Virus record (IMG/VR): IMGVR_UViG_3300025117_000132
Span: 1-41,605 of that record
From: a virus
DNA: 41,605 nt
Reading direction: 5' to 3' (one strand)
Below are positions 5,655 to 13,471 of this stretch, piece after piece. Each line of letters starts with the position of its first letter. Within the stretch, counting starts at the first letter, position 1. A program made the translations under genes and the position numbers. The notes beneath the pieces were generated by a model. That model worked only from the letters and a program-made list of their open reading frames with translations, did not search any database and was not told the origin of the DNA.

Positions 5655-7774
5655 TGGATACCTTGACCGCCAATCCTGATTTTAACGCCGCTGTGGCCGA
5701 AACCGAGAAACCGGAAGAGCCACGGAAACGCCGGTCCCTGGACCTCACGATCCTGGATCTCGTGGGCATGGAGAACATTGCGGTCATGCTCGACGAGCGG
5801 GGCGAAAACGGGTTAACAGCCATTGGGTCCCAGGTGGTCGAGGACTACGAAGCCGACCGCGGGAGCCGCCAGGAATGGGAGGATAAGGTCAGGAAAGCTA
5901 AGGAATTGGCGTCCTTGCAGGGTCCCATGACCAGCTCCTTCCCGTTTGTCGGGGCCACGAACCCCAAGATACCGTTACTGGCCGAGGCCTGCACGCAGTT
6001 CTCATCCCGCGCCATGCCAGGGATTCTGAAAGACGGGGACCCCGTGAAGGGTCGAGTCTGGGGAAACGATGAGGGGGGCAAGAAAGAGGCGCGCAAGAAT
6101 CGTATCCAGGCCTGCATGAATTACCAACTCATGGAGGAGACCGGCGATTGGGTCCGGGGTCTCGATCGATTACTGGTTGAGGAACCCATGGTCGGGTCCG
6201 GGTTCAAAAAAGTCTATTACGACCCGGTCTTGGGCCGGAACGTCAGCGAATTCGTGCCCAGTGAAGACCTCGTGGTCGATTACTACGCCCGGAGCCTGGA
6301 GCGAGCCGCCCGCGTCACGCACGTCTACTACCTGTATCCCTATGAAATTGAACAAAAAATGCGGTCCGGTGAATACCGGGAAACCGATCTCAAGACACTG
6401 GGGACTTGGGAGTTGCAGGATTCCAAGCCCCGGGACCAGATCCAGGGCGAGGGCCAGGATCCGGGGGGAACCGACGATCGTTCGAAACCCCATGAAATAC
6501 TGGAACAACACTGTTGGCTCGATTTGGATGAAGACGGTTTGTCGGAGCCCTACATTGTGTTTGTTCACCGGGAATCCCGGTTTGTGTTCCGGATCACGCC
6601 CAGGTTCCTGGAATCCGGTGTTGATATAGATGCCGCGACCGACAAGGTCCTGAGCGTTGTCCCCGAGCAGTATTTCGTACCCTTTATCTTCCTGGAATCG
6701 CCGGATGGCGGGTTCTACGGCATGGGCTGGGGCACGCAGTACGCATCGATCAATGAGACGATCAACGCTTTGTATAAACAATTGCTCGATGCCGGAATCC
6801 TGGCGAATGCGCCTGGGGGTATCCGTAAGAAGGGGATGCGGATCAAAAACAACGACATGACGATTGTTCCGGGCGAGTGGAAGGAAGCGGAAATCGCTGA
6901 AGGCACTAGACTTGGGGACTATTTCTTCCCATTGCCTGTTAAGGAGCCATCGCCGGTTCTGGCGATGCTGGTTGATAAGTTGATGCAGTACGGGCAGCGC
7001 GCGCTCTCGAACGTGAACGTCATGGCCGGTGAGAGTCCGGGCGCGAATGTCCCGGCCACAACGACTGTGGCTTTGATTCAACAGGCCATGCAGCAGTTCA
7101 CGGCGATTTACGGGAGGATTTACCGGGGGCTAGCACTGGAATACAAGCTCCTGGCACGGCTCAATTACCTGTACATGACTCCCAAGCGCTACCGGGAGAT
7201 CCTGGATATCCCGGATGCTGATCCGCAGCTGGACTTCAATAGCCAGGACTGCGATGTCATACCCGCCGCCGATCCCCGCTACGCCACAAACGTACAGAAG
7301 CTCTTCATGGCCCAGATTGTGGAATCTTTGTTAGGCAAGGGATACGACGACCAGAAACTCAGAAAACGATTACTGGAATACCTAGGTGTCGAGGATCACG
7401 AGGAACTGTTACCGAAACCTGATACGTTACCCGCGATTGATCCTAGGACGGAAATACAACTCAAGGAACTGGAACTGAAATCCGTGATGGCCCAGATCGA
7501 ACTCAAGCGCGTGGAGAACGATAGCATGCGGGTTGGGAACGAGATCGCGAATACCAAGAACAACATGGCGATCGAGATCGAGATGGCGCGCGCCAAGATC
7601 GAGGACATCCAGGCCGATGTCAGGCGTAAGGACCGCCAGTATTCCGTGAAGGACAAGGACGACCAGATTCTGCGGCTGAATGAGGTCCTGAACCAGGCGC
7701 TAAGCGCCATGCAGGACATGGGACTACAGAAACGGATACCGGGACCGGACGTTCCGGGAGCGGAGACAGCCTGA
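5651..7774 (+). CDS. Portal protein
   Basis: Ring-forming vertex protein through which DNA enters the head. At 707 aa it is of the large podovirus (P22-type) class. Supporting features are its place between terminase and scaffold, the PLLAEACTQFSSRAMPGIL segment, the aromatic wing/stem region around GFYGMGWGTQYASINETINALYKQLLDAG (split here by the usual loop), and a long charged coiled coil at the C-terminus (residues about 590-690, rich in K, E, Q), which would form the barrel inside the head. ATG 5651 overlaps the terminase stop. ATG 5654 is also possible, because GGAG lies at 5646-5649. It ends in a TGATG overlap with the next gene. Confidence 0.88.
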   Translation: MMDTLTANPDFNAAVAETEKPEEPRKRRSLDLTILDLVGMENIAVMLDERGENGLTAIGSQVVEDYEADRGSRQEWEDKVRKAKELASLQGPMTSSFPFVGATNPKIPLLAEACTQFSSRAMPGILKDGDPVKGRVWGNDEGGKKEARKNRIQACMNYQLMEETGDWVRGLDRLLVEEPMVGSGFKKVYYDPVLGRNVSEFVPSEDLVVDYYARSLERAARVTHVYYLYPYEIEQKMRSGEYRETDLKTLGTWELQDSKPRDQIQGEGQDPGGTDDRSKPHEILEQHCWLDLDEDGLSEPYIVFVHRESRFVFRITPRFLESGVDIDAATDKVLSVVPEQYFVPFIFLESPDGGFYGMGWGTQYASINETINALYKQLLDAGILANAPGGIRKKGMRIKNNDMTIVPGEWKEAEIAEGTRLGDYFFPLPVKEPSPVLAMLVDKLMQYGQRALSNVNVMAGESPGANVPATTTVALIQQAMQQFTAIYGRIYRGLALEYKLLARLNYLYMTPKRYREILDIPDADPQLDFNSQDCDVIPAADPRYATNVQKLFMAQIVESLLGKGYDDQKLRKRLLEYLGVEDHEELLPKPDTLPAIDPRTEIQLKELELKSVMAQIELKRVENDSMRVGNEIANTKNNMAIEIEMARAKIEDIQADVRRKDRQYSVKDKDDQILRLNEVLNQALSAMQDMGLQKRIPGPDVPGAETA

Positions 7775-8031
7775 TGGATGAACTGGAACAGGAATTCAGG
7801 GGCTGGCGCAGTCACGGAATGGCTCAGCTCTTTTTCCAAGCGCTGGCCCGGAAACGGGAGATTGAGGCCCAGGCCATCCTCAGCGGCGGGACCCTGGAAT
7901 CCCCGGCGTTCACGGCCCAGAAAATAGGATTCGTACAGGGTCTGGATTGGGTGCTCAATACCTGCGTGCCCGATAGCCCTGTCATCGACGGCGAGACCGC
8001 CGTTTATCTCAATCATGGGAGAAAATCATGA
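7774..8031 (+). CDS. Small hypothetical protein between portal and GroES
   Basis: An 85-aa, mainly helical protein starting MDELEQEFRGWRSHGMAQLFF. The pattern (acidic helix, then QALARKREIEAQAILSGG, then VQGLDWVL) resembles small helical proteins often found directly after podovirus portal genes, but I cannot name a family. It overlaps its neighbours on both sides (TGATG with the portal, ATGA with the GroES-like gene), so it is certainly within the head operon. A head-assembly role is only inferred from position. Confidence 0.65.
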   Translation: MDELEQEFRGWRSHGMAQLFFQALARKREIEAQAILSGGTLESPAFTAQKIGFVQGLDWVLNTCVPDSPVIDGETAVYLNHGRKS

Positions 8032-8336
8032 TTATACCCACGTTATATCGGGTCATTGTAAGGCCCGAAATCGTCGAGGAGACGAAAAAAGGAAGTTCGA
8101 TTATTTTGCCGGAAGAGGTCAGGGACCGGGAACAATTTGGTATCGACCGCGGCACGCTCGTCGCTTGGGGTCCCGAAGCATCGCTCGGTTCCGGGGTATC
8201 GTTCAACAAAGGCGAGCGAGTGATTTACGCCCGGTACGCGGGATGCCTCGTCACGGATGATGACGGCACGGACTACCGGATCATGAACGACAAGGAAGTC
8301 CTTGCATTGGTACGAGCCGAAGAAGGAGTTGGCTGA
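8028..8336 (+). CDS. Phage GroES-like co-chaperonin (Cpn10)
   Basis: Probably caps host GroEL to help fold phage coat or scaffold protein, as T4 gp31 does, although this one is recognisably GroES-like in sequence. LYRVIVRPEIVEETKKG matches the GroES opening (LHDRVIVKR...). SSIILPEEV corresponds to the mobile loop, with IIL in place of the GroEL-contacting IVL. GTLVAWGPEA, FNKGERVIYARYAG and YRIMNDKEVLALV match the remaining strands in order. The length of 102 aa fits. It sits between portal and scaffold, overlapping both neighbours by 4 and 1 bases. No GroEL gene is present. Confidence 0.85.
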   Translation: MIIPTLYRVIVRPEIVEETKKGSSIILPEEVRDREQFGIDRGTLVAWGPEASLGSGVSFNKGERVIYARYAGCLVTDDDGTDYRIMNDKEVLALVRAEEGVG

Positions 8337-9235
8337 TGGATACTTTGTTAAATGGGCTAGACGTCCGAAACCTGGAGCCTGAACCCGAGGACACGGATCA
8401 GGACCAGGATCAAGATCAGGATCAAGAGCCAGATCAAGATCAGGAGCCAGCGGGAGACCGCACGAAGGACCGGGAACCCACGGAAGTTGAGCGCCTGGCG
8501 CTTTCCATGAACTGGGACCCGACTTTGGAGAAAACCGCTGAGGAGTTCATTCGCGATCTCGATCAAGTGCATCGGGAGCAGCGCAAACGAATCCGGCAGA
8601 AAGACCGGCAGCACGAAGCGCAGATGCGGAAGATGCGCCAGCAACTGGATGATATTCAGGGTAACATGCGCAGCCAGCGTGAGGCCGAGCGCGCACGCGA
8701 GATCCAGAATCTCGAACGCTCCCGCCAACAAGCGTTTGATGAACAGGATGAAGCGGGATTCCGGGAATACGACCGGCGGCTCCGGGAACTGGAGCGCGGT
8801 CAGGCTCCGGGCCAGACTCGCGATAGCCAGTCGCAACAGCCGGAGATCGATCCCCGCGTTCAGGCCTGGAAAGAAAAGAATCCCTGGTACGATTCCGGCG
8901 AGAACCCGAGGGAAAAACACATGGCGGATGCCGTCTTTAACGAGAGCCTGGAAGCCGGGTTCTCCGTCACGGAGTGCTTGCAAGCGGTCGATGAGGAACT
9001 TAAGTATTTCAGGGGCCTCAATACTCGCGGGGGCCAGAAACCGAAACTCCCGCTTGTCGGCGGTGGCCGCCCTGGATCGAGCTTTAAACCCAGGGGGCAT
9101 ACCGTCGCGGACCTGCAACGTGATGATCCTCAAGCGTATGAGGTCATGCGCGCGTACGTGAAAGCCGGGACTCCTGATGGGAATGGCAAACCCATGACTC
9201 CTGAAGCGTATATTAAGGATTACTATGATGAATAA
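8336..9235 (+). CDS. Putative scaffolding protein
   Basis: A 299-aa, highly charged protein placed just before the coat genes, where tailed phages keep the scaffold. Residues 15-45 are a striking acidic DQDQDQ/EPDQDQ repeat. Residues 70-165 form a long coiled coil rich in Arg, Gln and Glu (REQRKRIRQKDRQHEAQMRK and onward). The C-terminal part ends with DDPQAYEVMRAYVKAGTPDG. This composition (disordered acid, coiled coil, compact tail) is typical of internal scaffolds that guide coat assembly and then leave. It starts in a TGATG overlap after the GroES gene. Assignment is by position and composition rather than by a family motif. Confidence 0.7.
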   Translation: MDTLLNGLDVRNLEPEPEDTDQDQDQDQDQEPDQDQEPAGDRTKDREPTEVERLALSMNWDPTLEKTAEEFIRDLDQVHREQRKRIRQKDRQHEAQMRKMRQQLDDIQGNMRSQREAERAREIQNLERSRQQAFDEQDEAGFREYDRRLRELERGQAPGQTRDSQSQQPEIDPRVQAWKEKNPWYDSGENPREKHMADAVFNESLEAGFSVTECLQAVDEELKYFRGLNTRGGQKPKLPLVGGGRPGSSFKPRGHTVADLQRDDPQAYEVMRAYVKAGTPDGNGKPMTPEAYIKDYYDE

Positions 9236-9809
9236 ACCAGTGGCGAGCAACCAGAAACCAGATCCGAGCAACGGAATCACTTTAAGCGGGACCCCCGGTC
9301 AGCAAGCCGAGGTTCCGGTGGTCCAGAACGAAGTTGTGTCCGGGAGTACGCCAGGGCGCGACCCCGACCGTCCGAAATACCGATTGGATGAAGAGCTACT
9401 CACCGCGCGTCCGCGCGTGATTCCTCTCTTCGTGATTCCGGGTTACAAGACCCATATCGTGGCCTACGACCCGAAGAATCCGGGAAGCGTCCAGCAATGG
9501 ATCGAGCACGGCTGGGAAGAGATCATGCCCGCGAATGCCGATCCAAGCCAGGCGGTCGAGGAAAACATTAACCGCGGATACGAAATGACCGGCAATCGCT
9601 GCGCTCTCGGCGGTGGTCTCATCGGTATTCCCATGAAACTACCCGAAAAATACTACCAGCTGAGCATGAGGAAACTCGAGGTTTTGAACGACTCCATGCT
9701 CGCAAATATCGACGGGCGAGGTTCGCTGAAAGAAGAGGCGAACGACGACGAATTTTACGGAACCCGCGAGACTAAAGGCCGCGGGGTCAAAATCACAAGA
9801 GCCCGATAA
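9225..9809 (+). CDS. Head-region hypothetical protein
   Basis: A 194-aa protein between scaffold and decoration genes. The first 60 residues are Pro/Gly/Asn-rich and probably flexible. The core (LFVIPGYKTHIVAYDPKNPG, then WIEHGWEEIMPA) looks like a small alpha/beta fold, and the C-terminus is basic. I recall similar unnamed proteins near podovirus coat genes, but no function is established here. Start is at ATG 9225 or 9228; the AAGGA at 9215-9219 favours 9228. It overlaps the scaffold end by 11 bases. It could be a minor head or head-completion protein. Confidence 0.6.
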   Translation: MMNKPVASNQKPDPSNGITLSGTPGQQAEVPVVQNEVVSGSTPGRDPDRPKYRLDEELLTARPRVIPLFVIPGYKTHIVAYDPKNPGSVQQWIEHGWEEIMPANADPSQAVEENINRGYEMTGNRCALGGGLIGIPMKLPEKYYQLSMRKLEVLNDSMLANIDGRGSLKEEANDDEFYGTRETKGRGVKITRAR

Positions 9810-9839
9810 CCCTATGTGGGATCGGGGGAGGATTCAATC

Positions 9840-10442
9840 ATGTCAAACACCAATCGACCCAATGGGTTCACGCCCATCGGTCGCAATGGCGGTGCCTATA
9901 CCGGGGAACTCACCCCGTATGCCGTGGCCTCGAACTACGCCACGGAAATCCGCCTGCGCGACCTCGTTAAATTAGCCGGTTCCGCCGATGCCGCGGGACT
10001 CCCCACGGTCGCAAAAGCTGGGGCTACGGATGTCCCGGTCGGTATCGTCTGCGGAGTCGAGAACTCCACGAGCTTGCAATTGGAACGCAAGAGCATCCCG
10101 GCCTCGACCGGCGGAATCGTCTACGTATGCGACGACCCCAACGCATTGGTCGAAGGCCAAATCTCCGGCGCGGTAGCCGCGACCAATTTCGGCCAGACCA
10201 TGAATTTGGTCGATGCCGCGACCACCACTAACGTCAGCGACATGCAGTTCGATTACGATTCGCTCTCGGCTGCGGCCGGAACGTCTGAGGACCGGGTGTT
10301 TCTCTTGGAACGCCTGGTACCGGAACCTGGAAATGAAATGGGCATCTACGCCCGAGTCATCGCAAGCTTCAACCTGCATCAACGCGGTCGCGGCGTTAAA
10401 GACGCGACTGTTGGCAACGTTGTCGGACAAATCGGCGTCTAG
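9840..10442 (+). CDS. Probable head decoration/minor structural protein
   Basis: A 200-aa protein immediately before the major coat protein. The start is set at ATG 9840 (MSNTNRPNGFTPIGRNGG), which follows GGGGGAGGATTCAATC. A GTG at 9816 would only add residues encoded by the ribosome binding site. The body is beta-rich and small-residue-rich (Ala, Val, Thr, Gly), for example KAGATDVPVGIVCGVENS and PASTGGIVYVCDDPNALVEG. This resembles the small jelly-roll or beta-tulip proteins that decorate capsids. It ends with TAG directly before AAGGAG, the coat gene's ribosome binding site. The role is inferred from position and composition. Confidence 0.65.
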   Translation: MSNTNRPNGFTPIGRNGGAYTGELTPYAVASNYATEIRLRDLVKLAGSADAAGLPTVAKAGATDVPVGIVCGVENSTSLQLERKSIPASTGGIVYVCDDPNALVEGQISGAVAATNFGQTMNLVDAATTTNVSDMQFDYDSLSAAAGTSEDRVFLLERLVPEPGNEMGIYARVIASFNLHQRGRGVKDATVGNVVGQIGV

Positions 10443-10456
10443 AAGGAGATTGAACT

Positions 10457-11371
10457 ATGCCACCAATTACTACCGGCTCAATGAGCAAACTATTGAAGCC
10501 CGGCGTTCAATCCTTCTGGGGCACCTACAAGGACCTGCCCAAGATTGCACGCCAGATATTCGACGTCCGACGTTCGGGTATGAAATTCGAGGAACTGGTC
10601 GAATTGATCGGGCTCGGTGCGGCACGCCGCAAGTACGAGGGACAGAGCATCGCCTTCGGTACCGCCGAGCAAGGAAATACCACCACGTTCCTGAACCTCA
10701 CCTACGGCCTGGGATTTATCATGACCCGGGAAATGATCGAAGACAATCAGTACCCGACCGAAGGGCCGCGACGCGCCCAGAGTCTCGCGCGGTCCATGGT
10801 CGTGACTGAGGAGACGCTGGGAGCCAACGTGCTGAATAACGCTTTCAGCAGCTCGTATCTCGGCGGAGACGGCGTCTGCCTGGGTTCGGCGTCGCATATC
10901 AATTCGGTTGACGGCAGTTTATGGAGCAACCTGCTCTCGCAATCGACCGATTTCAGCGAAGGTGGGATCGAACAGGCCTTGATCGAGATCGACGCCTTCA
11001 CCGACCCCCGGGGCCTACACATTAAAGTCAGCCCCAAACAGCTCGTCGTGCCACCCAGCAAGCAATTCATGGCCCAGAAGATTCTGACCACGATGACCAC
11101 GCCCTTTACCGGGAATCTGACGAAGAACATCATCGCCACCCAGAATCTCATTCCCGGCGGTGTCGTGAAGTGGAACTATCTGACCAATTCCGTGGCGTGG
11201 TTCCTCACTACGGACGCCCCGGACGGTCTGGTCATGTTCGTGCGCCGCCCGGTCGAGTTCGGTGCAGATAACGACTGGGATAACGAGAACGCGAAGTATA
11301 AGGCCACGATGCGTATCGTGTTCGGCTGGGCCGATCCGCGCGGAATCTTCTGCTCGGCAGGTATCCAGTAA
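10457..11371 (+). CDS. Major capsid protein (HK97 fold)
   Basis: A 304-aa protein with one of the best ribosome binding sites in the window (AAGGAG, eight bases before ATG), as expected for the most abundant virion protein. Features consistent with an HK97-type coat are an N-terminal arm, an E-loop-like segment (YEGQSIAFGTAEQGNTTTF), spine-helix-like residues (PRRAQSLARSMVVTEETLGA), and a C-terminal beta segment with RPVEFGADNDWDNENAKYKA. It has no protease-type delta domain. The position after scaffold and decoration genes fits. Its stop TAA overlaps the ATG of the next reading frame. Confidence 0.85.
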   Translation: MPPITTGSMSKLLKPGVQSFWGTYKDLPKIARQIFDVRRSGMKFEELVELIGLGAARRKYEGQSIAFGTAEQGNTTTFLNLTYGLGFIMTREMIEDNQYPTEGPRRAQSLARSMVVTEETLGANVLNNAFSSSYLGGDGVCLGSASHINSVDGSLWSNLLSQSTDFSEGGIEQALIEIDAFTDPRGLHIKVSPKQLVVPPSKQFMAQKILTTMTTPFTGNLTKNIIATQNLIPGGVVKWNYLTNSVAWFLTTDAPDGLVMFVRRPVEFGADNDWDNENAKYKATMRIVFGWADPRGIFCSAGIQ

Positions 11372-11388
11372 TGAAAGGAGAGAGAATC

Positions 11389-12156
11389 ATGAAACGATTA
11401 CCTATCCTTGCATTGCTACTCACCACGCTGTTGCTGGGATTCGCGCACGCTGAAGTCACACGATTCCCCGGTGGTGTCAGCACCGGCGATATCGGTAGCC
11501 TCTGGCAGAACTTTACGGTTCCCCAGTTCACGCGCGCGCATACCTACTTCGACGACTTCGATCGCTACAGTGCCGACGACTGGTCGATCACCACGACGGC
11601 CTATGTCTCGACACCGGGATCGACGCTCAGCGATGCCGATAAAGGCCTTCTGAACACCACAAATGTCAACGGCATCGGTGGCGTGCAGATTCACCAAGGC
11701 ACGGCCGAGACCTTCTTGTTTGAAAGTGGCAAGGAACTCTGGTTTGAGGCCCGTGCCTCGGTGGTCAACGTCACGTCATGTACCGCCGTGGTCGGTCTCT
11801 GCCAGACCTCTTCCTACGATTACATCGGCCAGCAGGTGGCTCTGTTCGTGAAACCCCCGACCACGTCCTCGACGCTGTTTGTCGTGCGTGCCGCGGACAA
11901 CACGAGCGCTGCCAGCACGACCGTTGCAACCGGTATCGACACGGTCGCCGAAGCGACGGCCGTGACCTACGGCTTCTATTACAACGGCGTCTCGACCATT
12001 ACCTACTATGTCGATGGCGTTCTAACCGGAAGCGTGGTGAACACCACGATGCCGACTCTGGAGGTCGCGCCAACGTTCGGCATTATCTCCGATGTCACGG
12101 GAAGCGCCACGAATCAGCTCAATGTTGACTACATCTTCGTAGCCAAGGAACGATAG
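11389..12156 (+). CDS. Predicted secreted protein, beta-sandwich (LamG-like?)
   Basis: A 255-aa protein in the head region but with a textbook Sec signal peptide: MKRLPILALLLTTLLLGFAHA, cleavage expected after AHA at about residue 21. The mature part has FDDFDRYSADDWSITT, ELWFEARASVVNV, GQQVALFVKPPTTSST and TYGFYYNGVSTITYYVDG. These resemble the strands of a concanavalin/LamG-like jelly roll of the kind used in fibres and carbohydrate-binding modules. ATG 11389 is chosen over 11371 because AAAGGAGAG sits just before it. A signal peptide on a protein encoded beside the coat gene is odd: it may be exported to the host surface or periplasm rather than assembled. Confidence 0.7.
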   Translation: MKRLPILALLLTTLLLGFAHAEVTRFPGGVSTGDIGSLWQNFTVPQFTRAHTYFDDFDRYSADDWSITTTAYVSTPGSTLSDADKGLLNTTNVNGIGGVQIHQGTAETFLFESGKELWFEARASVVNVTSCTAVVGLCQTSSYDYIGQQVALFVKPPTTSSTLFVVRAADNTSAASTTVATGIDTVAEATAVTYGFYYNGVSTITYYVDGVLTGSVVNTTMPTLEVAPTFGIISDVTGSATNQLNVDYIFVAKER

Positions 12157-12162
12157 GATAAC

Positions 12163-12197
12163 GGGAGTGGCGTGGCCCTCGCGGTTGCGCCACTCCC
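12163..12197 (+). promoter_or_regulatory. Intergenic hairpin, 10-bp perfect stem
   Basis: GGGAGTGGCG (12163-12172) pairs with CGCCACTCCC (12188-12197) across a 15-base loop, in the 59-base gap after the secreted-protein gene. No T-run follows, so it is not a classic intrinsic terminator. It may slow RNA decay or limit read-through between the head and tail gene groups. Confidence 0.6.
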
Positions 12198-12215
12198 TGA
12201 TTCCGGGAGTCGATC

Positions 12216-12536
12216 ATGGCCGGTCTGCCACAGACGCACTACGTGCCCGGAGACGCGAATTACAGCTGTCCGCGTTGCGGGTTCCAAGTCAAGCACTCGA
12301 CAACCAGACGGGAATGGACGAGAACCCGTGTATGTGCCCGGTGCTGGGACCCGATGCCGGTACAGTACAAGCCGGGGTACGGTTATGTCTATAACCGGAA
12401 TCGGATACTGGAACCGAGTCCGGAACCCGAACCACTGTACGTCGAGGACATCGTGGCCGCGGATGAACTGGAAGGCATTATCTACCCGGACGATCAATAC
12501 GTCGGGACGCCGGATGGCGATAGATTTGGCTGGTAA
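12216..12536 (+). CDS. Zinc-ribbon-like protein
   Basis: A 106-aa protein with CPRCGF (residues 18-23) and CARCWDPM (near 40), two CxxC knuckles that should bind one zinc ion in a rubredoxin/zinc-ribbon manner. The remainder has PVQYKPGYGYVYNRNR and an acidic, Pro-rich C-terminus (EPSPEPEPLYVEDI). It starts at ATG 12216 after GGGAG and ends three bases before the tail-adaptor gene. Position suggests a minor head-tail or assembly protein. No function is known to me. Confidence 0.65.
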   Translation: MAGLPQTHYVPGDANYSCPRCGFQVKHSTTRREWTRTRVCARCWDPMPVQYKPGYGYVYNRNRILEPSPEPEPLYVEDIVAADELEGIIYPDDQYVGTPDGDRFGW

Positions 12537-12538
12537 TC

Positions 12539-13471
12539 ATGGCAACTTCAGGCTCGACCGATTTTAAGATGACGTGTAGCGAGATCGTGCAGGACGCGAT
12601 GCAGAAGATTGGTGTCGTGGGAGCCACGGAAACGCCGAGTAACGCCGACATGGATACGGGCCGCAAGGTCCTGAACATGATGGTGAAGGCCTGGCAGAAC
12701 AAGGATGTCGGGATGTGGTTCCTACAGGAAGCGAATCTGTTCCTGCAATACGGGCAGCGGGCCTATTCCCTGGGACCATCCGGCGATCACTGCACGCTCT
12801 CTTACGTGCGGTCCGCGTTAGCGGAAGCGGCTGAAGCCACGGACACGACCCTGTATTTGGATGCCAGCGATATGAGCACCGGGGATTATATCGGCATCGT
12901 TCTGGACGACGGGACCCTGGATTGGAAAACTTTGGATACCACGCACACGGCTACGGACGCGGTCATTACCGAGGGCCTGTCCGGGGACGCGGCTGCCGGG
13001 AACTACGTGTTTGCGTACAGCACCAAGATTCAACGACCGGTCGATGTTTTGGACGCGCGGTTCGATGTCCTGGATGGGGGCCAGCAGCCGGAGATCGAAT
13101 TCGTCAACCGCTCCGATTTTTTCAAACTCTACGACCGGGTCGCGCGCGGTCAATTGATCCGCGCTTACTACGATCCGCAGCTCACCAATTCCCGTATCTG
13201 GGTCTGGCCGACGGCGGATAACGTGAACCATACCGTGAAACTCACACTTCAGGTCCGGGTCGAAGACCTGGACGCATTGACGGACGACATTCAGTTTCCC
13301 AGCGAATGGCTCGAAGCCCTGACGTACAACCTGGCGAAACGGCTCTGCCCGTATTTCCTGAAACCGGTTCCGCCGGACATCGACGAGTTTGCCCGCACGG
13401 CCTTTAACGATGCTTCGATGAAAGACGAGGACAGCTCGCCGTTTAGAATGGGGGTGCGCTGGGATGGCTAG
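12539..13471 (+). CDS. Head-tail adaptor, P22 gp4-like tail accessory factor
   Basis: This protein should sit under the portal and start the short tail. The N-terminal half (TCSEIVQDAMQKIGVVGATE, then NADMDTGRKVLNMMVKAWQN) is the helical pattern typical of P22 gp4-like adaptors, which also begin with a region that decides residue identity and gap spacing in packaged DNA. The C-terminal half has TADNVNHTVKLTLQVRVEDL and FPSEWLEALTYNLAKRLCPY, also characteristic of this group. At 310 aa it is longer than P22 gp4 (about 166 aa), and the middle has inserted beta-rich sequence. It overlaps the next gene by 8 bases. Confidence 0.78.
   Translation: MATSGSTDFKMTCSEIVQDAMQKIGVVGATETPSNADMDTGRKVLNMMVKAWQNKDVGMWFLQEANLFLQYGQRAYSLGPSGDHCTLSYVRSALAEAAEATDTTLYLDASDMSTGDYIGIVLDDGTLDWKTLDTTHTATDAVITEGLSGDAAAGNYVFAYSTKIQRPVDVLDARFDVLDGGQQPEIEFVNRSDFFKLYDRVARGQLIRAYYDPQLTNSRIWVWPTADNVNHTVKLTLQVRVEDLDALTDDIQFPSEWLEALTYNLAKRLCPYFLKPVPPDIDEFARTAFNDASMKDEDSSPFRMGVRWDG

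Noticed and set aside
6170-7081. Minus-strand ORF (303 aa) opposite the portal gene
   Set aside because: Lies wholly within a clear portal gene, shows no domain and no ribosome binding site.
8357-9280. Long minus-strand ORF (307 aa) opposite the scaffold gene
   Set aside because: Composition shadow: the reverse reading of the acidic DQ-repeat and coiled coil gives Leu/Ile-rich runs, and no start signal is present. All secure genes are on the + strand.
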